DNA of 64,000 nucleotides from Asterella californica (Eukaryota; Streptophyta; Marchantiopsida; Marchantiales; Aytoniaceae), in contig JAYKYS010000009.1 in assembly GCA_036924285.1 (NCBI GenBank), forward strand, positions 23,540,001 through 23,604,000, in the 5' to 3' direction. Positions 57,558-64,000 of the stretch are shown one piece after another; the first letter of the stretch is position 1, and each line of letters begins with the position of its first letter. The notes beneath the pieces were generated by a model. That model did no database searches, was not told the origin of the DNA, and was given only the letters and a program-made list of their open reading frames with translations. Position numbers and translations under genes: made by a program.

Positions 57558-60500
57558 CTGATCCAGTAGAGCATGAAGCTTTATCCACTAGCTTCTTAGG
57601 GTTGACTTCATGTGGATCAGTGTGTTATAGGAAGGTTGAGAATCTGAAGAGGTTTGAGAGGCAACATGTGAAGAGTGTACAACAATCTTTGTGGGATAGT
57701 GGAGAGTTAGCAGGAGATGAATACATATCTGGGGTGTTTGAAGAACAGTATTTGGTAGATACTATAGGGGAGTTGAAATCTATAGTAGAAAGTTCTATAG
57801 ATGATGTAGATAGAGTGGTGAGAGTGAGCTCCAAGGAGCTTTATGATGTAATTGATAAGTTTATAGATCGGCAAGAGGTGTATGTGGAGACCAAGTACAA
57901 GTCAGTGGCAAAGAAAGTCAAACCAGTGGCTTTGCCTTTACCACTCGATTACAATCAGAAGATGGAGCAAGCTGCACGAGAGCCGACGCTCAGAGGACCG
58001 AGAAGAATTGGGCACCAGTTCACAGAAACAACACTGAAGGAGTTGAAGATTGGAGGTGATGGGTTTCTTACTGAGCAAGAGAAGAAGAGCTTCAAGGAGA
58101 TGCTATCTAGGCATGGTAAGGCGTTTGCGTTTGAGTCACATGAAGTAGGATGTGTAGATCCAAGTGTAGTTGCACCTATGGTAATCTTTACTATACCGCA
58201 TGTGCCTTGGAATCTACGTCCTATCCCTGTGCCTAGAGCTCATCTGCCAAAGCTGATAGACTTGCTCAATGAGAGGATTAGGATGGGTATCTTGGAACCG
58301 TCTATAGCTCCCTATTCTAGCAGATGGTTTACTGTTCCGAAGAAGAGTGGAGCTTTGAGGTTTATCCAAGATATGCAGCCAGTTAACAAGGTGACTATCA
58401 GGAATATGGGTATAGGACCTATTGTAGACGAGTTTGCAGAGGCTTTTGCTGGTCGTGCTATCTATTCCATGGGAGACTTATATTCAGGTTATGATCAGTT
58501 TCAGTTATCCTCTGAGAGTAGAGACTTGACTACAATGAGGACACCTTTGGGGTTACTAAGGATGTGCACCTTGCCACAAGGTGCTACCAATTCTGTAGCG
58601 CATATGATGAATGACATGAACAAAGTTTTGAGGGACTTCATTCCTGAAAAAACTATGCCATTCCTTGATGATGTGCCGATCAAAGGGTGTGCTGAGGAGG
58701 AGAAGAATGAGGTAAAAGATCAGAGGGGGTGCCGTAAGTTTGTAGCAGATCACATAGCTGATTGTGATAAGATACTGAGTCGACTGGAGGAGGTTCATTT
58801 GACTTTATCAGGAGCCAAGTCTGTGTTTGGAGTACAAGAGGTGTTAATAGTGGGACATCTGTGTGGATCTTATGGTCGGAAACCTTGTCCAAACAAGGTT
58901 GATGCCATCCGAAGGATGAAGGAGACATGTGGATCGGTTACTGAGGTGAGAAGGTTTCTAGGAGCATGTGTGTTTTATCATATATGGATTCCACACTTTG
59001 CACATGTAGCAGATCCGTTGTACAAGCTGCTGAGGAAGGGGCAAAGATTTCAGTGGCAAGAGGAGCAAAGCGAGTCTATGAGGAAGTTGAAGGATCTTTT
59101 AGCTTCACCACCAACTCTACGGAAGGTAACATATGAGTTGGGCAGATCTGTTATCCTTACTGTTGATACTAGTCCTATTGGCATTGGATGGGCTGTAGGA
59201 CAAGACGATGAGGATGGAAATAGATATGTGGTGCGTTTTGGTGCTAAGGTATTAAGTTCACGGCAGAGAGACTACCCTCAGGTCAAGAGAGAGCTATGGG
59301 GAGTAGTTACTGCGATGAAGAGTGATAAGGAATACTTGATAGGAGCACCTGTGGTTGTGGAGACAGATTGTTTACCTCTCTTGGGAATGATCACTAGCTG
59401 TACAACTCCAGATATTGCTATGTTGAGGTGGATAGCATATATCAAGTCCTTGAACCCAGAGTTTAGACATATTGCAGGGAAGGATAATCCTGTGGCAGAT
59501 ATGTTATCAAGGGCTAGGTATTACGATGAGAAAGAAATGATAGATGATCAGGAAGATGTGGGAACAGAGTTCTATTCTAGTGCTCTTGCTAGAAGAGATA
59601 GAAGCTGTTTTGCAGCCTCGTTGGAGTTTTTTGAGGAAACTATGTATGATGGCGAGTGGTTGGATCTTGGGCGCTATTTGAGTTCACTGGAAAGGCAAGA
59701 AGGCTGGTCTGATGCAGATTTCAAGAGGATCCGTAGGATAGCTTATGGTTACTTTTTACATGGAGGACATCTATGGAAGCGCCCTAAGCTACAAGGAGGT
59801 ATACCGCAGCGGGTGGTATGTGACCTAGAATCGCAGCAGAAGCTGATCAAGGAGTTCCATGAGAGTTTATGGGCTGGTCATAGAGGAGTTTGGGCTACAT
59901 TTGCCAAGATGAAGGAAAAGTATTGGTGGAAGGGTATGTATAAGGATGTAGTACAGTTTGTTTCATCTTGTATACCCTGCCAGATGTATTCCAACGTACG
60001 TCATCGTGATGGATTGCATCCTACTTATCCTTTAGCCATTCATTACAAATGGGTAGTTGATCTGGTAACTATGCCATTTGGACTTGGACAAATGAGGTAT
60101 CTAGTCTTGGCTAGAGAAGATCTATCTAACCAAGTTGAAGGTCGTGCTCTGAGGACGAAGACCACTGCTAGTGTCTGCCGCTTTCTACTTGAAGATGTTA
60201 TTTGTAGGTATGGGTGTGTGGGAAAGATCACTGCAGATAGGGGTGAGCTGGATGCACAAGAAGCAGTTGAATTCTTCAAGCGATTGGGAATCAAGTTGGC
60301 GTTAACCACTGCTTACAATCCTGAAGGGAATGGCAAGAGCGAAAGAGGTCATCCGCCAATCATCAAAGCTTTGGTAAAAGCTTGCAAGGGTAAGATCCGT
60401 GAATGGCCTAGACTGTTACCATTTGCTTTGTGGGCAGATCGTACAACTCATAGTACCGTTACAGGTTACATGCCAGCAGAGTTGATACTAGGGCAAAAAC

Positions 60501-61006
60501 CTGTGATGCCGATTGAGGAGGTTGTGCCTACTTGGAATGTTTTGCCATGGGAAGATGGTAGAAGTACGGAGGATCTTCTTGCATTAAGGATCCAGCAGTT
60601 AGAACGAAGACCTGAGGATGTTGCCAAAGCTGTGGAAAGGTTAAAGACTGCTAGAGAGAGAAACAAAGGCAGATTTGATAGGACGCATAGATTACGACCC
60701 AAACCAGTTAAGGAAGGTGATTGGGTGTTAGTCTATGATAGTAGTCTTGATAATCAGCATAGCGCTATCAGAAAGTTTTCCAAGAGATGGTTCGGACCTT
60801 ATGTGGTGTTAGAAGTTTATGATAATGCCACATACTCTTTGAGAGAGTTAGATGGTGCAGTGCTCAAGATACCAGTCGCAGGGAAGAGAATCAAGCTCTT
60901 TAGAAGGAGAGGGGATGACCAGAACATTGCAGAGCTTACTGAGGATGAAGCTGAAGACTCAATGGAGGTTGAAGATGAATTTGAAGCTGAAGCTGAAGAG
61001 TCTTGA
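57494..61006 (+). CDS. pol: Element D Pol (RT, RNase H, integrase)
   Basis: Open in the -1 frame from 57494 to the TGA ending at 61006. Counting from 57602, RT shows LRFIQDMQPVN (about 253), MCTLPQGATNS, and FLDD at about 354-357 where YxDD is usual. RNase H shows TVDTS (about 520), ELWG, ETDCLPLL and KDNPVADMLSR. Integrase has an HHCC-type zinc region (HESLWAGH to CIPC), then the DDE core: VVDLV, ADRGEL (Asp about 879) and KSERGHP (Glu about 915, a D-35-E spacing). A GPY/F-like module (WFGPYVVLEV) and an acidic tail end it. No chromodomain or PHD finger is seen. All catalytic residues are present, so it is probably active. Confidence 0.96.
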   Translation, partial: GFWQSTIEERDFNGTVELGFSPDPVEHEALSTSFLGLTSCGSVCYRKVENLKRFERQHVKSVQQSLWDSGELAGDEYISGVFEEQYLVDTIGELKSIVESSIDDVDRVVRVSSKELYDVIDKFIDRQEVYVETKYKSVAKKVKPVALPLPLDYNQKMEQAAREPTLRGPRRIGHQFTETTLKELKIGGDGFLTEQEKKSFKEMLSRHGKAFAFESHEVGCVDPSVVAPMVIFTIPHVPWNLRPIPVPRAHLPKLIDLLNERIRMGILEPSIAPYSSRWFTVPKKSGALRFIQDMQPVNKVTIRNMGIGPIVDEFAEAFAGRAIYSMGDLYSGYDQFQLSSESRDLTTMRTPLGLLRMCTLPQGATNSVAHMMNDMNKVLRDFIPEKTMPFLDDVPIKGCAEEEKNEVKDQRGCRKFVADHIADCDKILSRLEEVHLTLSGAKSVFGVQEVLIVGHLCGSYGRKPCPNKVDAIRRMKETCGSVTEVRRFLGACVFYHIWIPHFAHVADPLYKLLRKGQRFQWQEEQSESMRKLKDLLASPPTLRKVTYELGRSVILTVDTSPIGIGWAVGQDDEDGNRYVVRFGAKVLSSRQRDYPQVKRELWGVVTAMKSDKEYLIGAPVVVETDCLPLLGMITSCTTPDIAMLRWIAYIKSLNPEFRHIAGKDNPVADMLSRARYYDEKEMIDDQEDVGTEFYSSALARRDRSCFAASLEFFEETMYDGEWLDLGRYLSSLERQEGWSDADFKRIRRIAYGYFLHGGHLWKRPKLQGGIPQRVVCDLESQQKLIKEFHESLWAGHRGVWATFAKMKEKYWWKGMYKDVVQFVSSCIPCQMYSNVRHRDGLHPTYPLAIHYKWVVDLVTMPFGLGQMRYLVLAREDLSNQVEGRALRTKTTASVCRFLLEDVICRYGCVGKITADRGELDAQEAVEFFKRLGIKLALTTAYNPEGNGKSERGHPPIIKALVKACKGKIREWPRLLPFALWADRTTHSTVTGYMPAELILGQKPVMPIEEVVPTWNVLPWEDGRSTEDLLALRIQQLERRPEDVAKAVERLKTARERNKGRFDRTHRLRPKPVKEGDWVLVYDSSLDNQHSAIRKFSKRWFGPYVVLEVYDNATYSLRELDGAVLKIPVAGKRIKLFRRRGDDQNIAELTEDEAEDSMEVEDEFEAEAEES

Positions 61007-61016
61007 TCTGGATCTG

Positions 61017-61054
61017 GCACATACCGGAGGATGTGCAGGTTCAGAGGGGGTGGA
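61017..61054 (+). other. Element D hairpin and polypurine tract
   Basis: GCACAT (61017-61022) can pair with ATGTGC (61031-61036). AGAGGGGGTGGA (61043-61054) then ends exactly at the 3' LTR, the plus-strand primer site. The same pair of elements is kept in A, B and C. Confidence 0.8.
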
Positions 61055-62427
61055 TGTCGCACCATTTGGCGGCTACATGCTTGACTTCTACTCCGACGCT
61101 TAGGTTTGGTAGTTCTAGAAGTTAGCTCATATTACTTCTAGTCTTTTATGTATATGTTTGACACCTTTGCATACGGTGTTAGCACTATTTTGAGTCCTAG
61201 TAGGCTGATAGTATGTTAGTTATCTTGTTCAAGCATTTGTGCGCTTGTGCAAGTGACTTCTTACTAGTCTATGACGTTCAATGTACATAACTTAGGGTTT
61301 CCATGCTGATAGTGGTTTGAGCTCATGGGTTGTACTTACTTGTCGCCCATGCACGCTTTCTAGCTAATTTAAGTTATTTTTCAGGGCTATGTGTCATTTT
61401 AGGTAGTTTAAGTTTTACGCTGGCACTCTAGGGGGCTTGACGTGGTAGCCTATGAGTGTAGATAAGTTACCAGGTAGTTTAAGGCACAAAAGGACAGTCA
61501 AGTGGAGCTATGAACTCCCATTGGTCCATTTTTGTCTTTTGTAAAACTCTAAGTTTAGAAACAGAGCTCTAGAGGAGAGTTCGAGCAATTGGTGAGGTAT
61601 CTTCGAAATCTGAGAACACAGGAAGAGAGAGCTCGTCGTGCCAAGCACTGTCAGTGAAATTTTTGCTCGATTTGGATCAATAAACAAGGAGTTATGCCCA
61701 ATTGAAGTTTGGATTGTGCCAAAACTGCGTCACTTTTGTTGATTTTGGGGTTTTCGGTGCCAATTGCAGCAGAATTGAGGAAATCACTTCAAAACTTCGT
61801 GGTTGCGTTCACTGTCAGGAGGGCTACGACTGTCCAAAAAGTTTCGTATCATTTGAGTAATTGAGTAATTCAGGGCGGCCGCTGAAGCAGAGGGGGTCTG
61901 AAAAGCTCTTAATCTAGAGCAGCGACTTTAGAGAAGGAGATCTGGAGTTCTACAAACATTCAGGAGTCCCAACTTCACAGGGATGTTCAGCATCCTGTAG
62001 ACTTCAAATACTATGAGAAGATTTGAAATTCATCGAGCCAATTCTCTGTTCTATGTCTGAATAGCTGTCTAGGTACCAGAAATTGCCATAATTCTCTTAT
62101 TCAGAACTTTTCTGTTCATATCTCCGTGTCAGAATTTGATCTCAGGTTGAAACTTCGTCTGTGAGTTCAGTAGTACCTCATTTGCATGTAGGGGAAGTTT
62201 AGAGGTCTAAACCTTCATAGTTTTCCTCTCTTTGAGTGTCAAAGTTCACCGCTTAAGCCTATTACTACCAGTGAGACCTAAATTTCGCTTTTTGAGCATA
62301 TCAGAGGATCCTACACTCCTGTGTGAGTGTTTATAGCTCCTGTTGTGACCTGAAAGCCAACCTCTTGAGTAAACAACCACAGCCAGAAGCCCGGCGCTTT
62401 CCTAAGTAGACGGATCACACTCCGACA
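61055..62427 (+). repeat. Element D 3' LTR
   Basis: Same length (1373) and ends as the 5' LTR, three substitutions by eye. AATAAA at 61679-61684. It is followed by CCGT and the rest of the interrupted FCP1-like gene. Confidence 0.96.
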
Positions 62428-62854
62428 CCGTGCGAGAATTAGGGTTCGGAAATCATTTATACTTGAAACATTTCATGATTCTCCATCACCACAACTTGAG
62501 CACGAGAGATCTTCTCATGGTGGATGATAGTCCGGTGAAGAATTCTACAAATCATCCATTCTATGCTATTCGTTCTCCTCCTTTTTCTCTTTTCACTATA
62601 GATAGTGATAAGGAAAGATATTTGGAAGCAACTTTGTTACCTTGGCTTCTTCATTGGGATGTAGTCCAGAAGAGACAGTATCCTATGTGGAGACTAGATT
62701 CTCTCATATTCTAGTTCAAGATCCATTTTCATGTTTTAAAAGAGTATTGGAGTCATATTACCAAAGAGGAAGTAGATATAGTATGGAGAGCAGTTCCACA
62801 TGCAATATCTATGCGTTATCTCCATCTTCTCAAGTGAAAATAGGGAAGACTTAA
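62428..62854 (+). pseudogene. FCP1/HAD-phosphatase-like gene, 3' part
   Basis: When element D and one CCGT are removed, the frame before the insertion (CLKYKTV) continues as RELGFGNHLYLKHF. It then shows LLMVDDSPVKNSTNHPFYAI, which matches the late HAD motif (two Asp residues, DDSP) of plant FCP1-like phosphatases, followed by a YLEATLLPWLLHW helix region. A stop at 62714 with continuation in another frame (YVETRFSHILVQDPFS) shows a frameshift near 62680. A stop follows at 62854. Confidence 0.7.
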
Positions 62855-62989
62855 ACTTTTTACTCCTTGAAAGTAAAGTTTTGATATACTATTACACTTG
62901 TGCTAATTATGAGTGTAGTGAAGTTTGTGAGACATATGTTTTTGATATATAATCTGAAAATAAAGGGAGCATAAGAGGAATACAATGTA

Positions 62990-63640
62990 CATGTGGTCTA
63001 TACTGTGCGGACGGAACAGGTAATGTTTCGCTCCTGCTCGAGACGAAACACCTTGTTTCGTCTCACGCACATAAGGACCTACACATTGCGGGGCAAAACA
63101 GCTTGTTTCATCTCGCGCGTAAGGAGCCTACACACGACTCAGGATGAAACAGCATATTTCGTCTCGCGCGTGTAAGAGCCTACGCACTACAGGACGGAAC
63201 ATGAAATGTTTCACTCCTGCTAGGGACGAAACAGCCTATTTCACCCCACGCGTAAGAGTCTACACACTGCGGGGCGGAACAAGTAATATTTTGCTTTTGC
63301 TCGAGACGGAACAACTTGTTTTGCCTCGCGTGTAAGGCCTACACACTGCGAGACAGAACAGATAATGTTTCATCCACGCGTAAAAGGTTACACATTGGAC
63401 CTATTTCATCCCGTGCGTAAGGGGCCTACACAGCTCAGGGTGAAACAAGTAATGTTTCGCTCCTATTCGGGATGAAACAATCTGTTTTGTCCTCACACAG
63501 CTATAAGTGGTTACACATACGAGAGCGAAACAGCCTGTTCTGCGGATGTGCGGAGCGAAACCGGCATGTTTCGCTGCAACGCGAGGCTACATTATAAGGG
63601 ACATACGAGCGAAACAACACATGCCTCGCATCATTGCGAG
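62990..63640. repeat. Palindromic GAAACA/TGTTTC repeat cluster 3
   Basis: The largest of the three clusters. About ten irregular units contain GAAACA / TGTTTC palindromes with CTCGCGCGTAAG and CCTACACA spacers. It flanks the FCP1-like remnant on its 3' side as cluster 2 does on its 5' side. Confidence 0.8.
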
Positions 63641-63804
63641 GAAAGGAAGTGAACATTGCACATATATAACGACCCACAACAATGTTACACGAATCAAATG
63701 CACATAGAAATTTACGTTCATGAAAACGTTTCTTTGTCATATCAAAATATGAACCAGACTCCTCCACTATATAGCCTACTGGTTACAACTCTCTAAGTCT
63801 AGGC

Positions 63805-64000
63805 TGTCGTGATGTGAATCATTTCACATGGTAAATGATTCACTTCTGTGTCAGACGTTAGTCTCTCTGAGGCAAGTTAAGACCTCAGAGAAGTCCATTT
63901 TTGTAAGATGTTATATATTTTGAGTCTTCGTAGGTTGATTACCATGTTGATAGGGCTTAAGCTCATGGGTTGTATTTACGTGTCGCCCATGCACGCTTTC
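63805..64000 (+). repeat. F1 LTR of subfamily C, cut by window end
   Basis: Begins TGTCGTGATG and carries the same two U3 hairpins as the element C LTRs, with one loop base changed (CACATGGT for CACATAGT). It is followed by the family's CATGGGTTGTATTT segment. The rest lies outside the window, so it may be a solo LTR or the start of another element. Confidence 0.9.

Larger units (their letters stand above)
53721..62427 (+). mobile_element. F1 Ty3/gypsy element D, intact and young
   Basis: An 8707-base complete element: two 1373-base LTRs, leader, gag-protease ORF, overlapping pol ORF, polypurine tract. It is flanked by CCGT (53717-53720 and 62428-62431). I count only three LTR differences by eye (near 53964, 54058 and 54118), about 0.2 percent, so insertion is recent on the scale of LTR divergence. 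Both long ORFs are unbroken, so it may still be mobile. It sits inside the FCP1-like gene remnant. Confidence 0.97.

Noticed and set aside
57602..57604. Pol of element D starting at 57602
   Set aside because: The codon is TTG and the frame is open upstream to 57494; the frameshift explanation fits better than a non-ATG start.
53716..62431. 5-bp target duplication ACCGT for element D
   Set aside because: The first A can belong to the LTR end (GACA). Element C supports only CCGT, so a 4-bp duplication explains both.
1..64000. tRNA, rRNA, CRISPR or prokaryotic operon features
   Set aside because: None seen; the introns, LTR elements and plant-type UBA2 show nuclear eukaryotic DNA.

Overview
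The window is nuclear DNA of a streptophyte, most likely a streptophyte (charophyte) alga or another non-seed plant. One complete host gene is recognisable: an 11-exon UBA2/SAE2 gene (catalytic subunit of the SUMO E1 enzyme) at 4867-10949 whose translation matches plant SAE2 closely. Nearly all the rest is transposable-element DNA, nested and rearranged, plus several tandem-repeat arrays. The streptophyte placement rests on the UBA2 sequence. The algal leaning rests on a Ty3/gypsy element carrying a cytosine-5 DNA methyltransferase, an arrangement previously reported for charophyte retrotransposons; it is an inference.

Layout. 1-4866: a 16-bp-unit tandem repeat, then AT-rich DNA with a diverged 350-bp direct repeat. 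4867-10949: UBA2. 10950-13049: no gene seen. 13050-22868: two broken copies of Ty3/gypsy family F1, copy A on + and copy B on -, with one LTR and a piece of a further copy. 22869-28314: a - strand copy of a second gypsy family, F2, in the order protease, DNA methyltransferase, reverse transcriptase, RNase H, integrase. 28315-29420: a head-to-head F1 LTR rearrangement. 29421-30643 and 39397-39648: a + strand F2 integrase and PHD finger, split by F1 element C (30644-39392, two LTRs, decayed). 39900-41940: a Mutator-like (MULE) transposase pseudogene. 42182-51480: low-complexity tracts, palindromic GAAACA-type repeats, a GAAGAC-rich region, ~182-bp and 157-bp tandem arrays and weak unknown ORFs. 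51596-53720 and 62428-62854: the two halves of a degenerate FCP1/HAD-phosphatase-like gene, split by the young, apparently intact F1 element D (53721-62427). 62990-64000: another palindromic repeat cluster and the start of another F1 LTR.

How the parts work together. F1 element D makes Gag-protease and Pol from overlapping frames. The overlap holds a GGGTTTT slippery heptamer, a 6-nt spacer and an H-type pseudoknot. The same architecture occurs in decayed copies B and C, and in C with different stem sequences, so Pol is probably made by programmed -1 frameshifting. F2 elements would package a DNA methyltransferase ahead of RT and a chromatin-reading PHD finger behind integrase, although every F2 copy here is broken. 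Elements C and D are both flanked by the 4-bp duplication CCGT, and removing either one restores an open reading frame across the insertion point.
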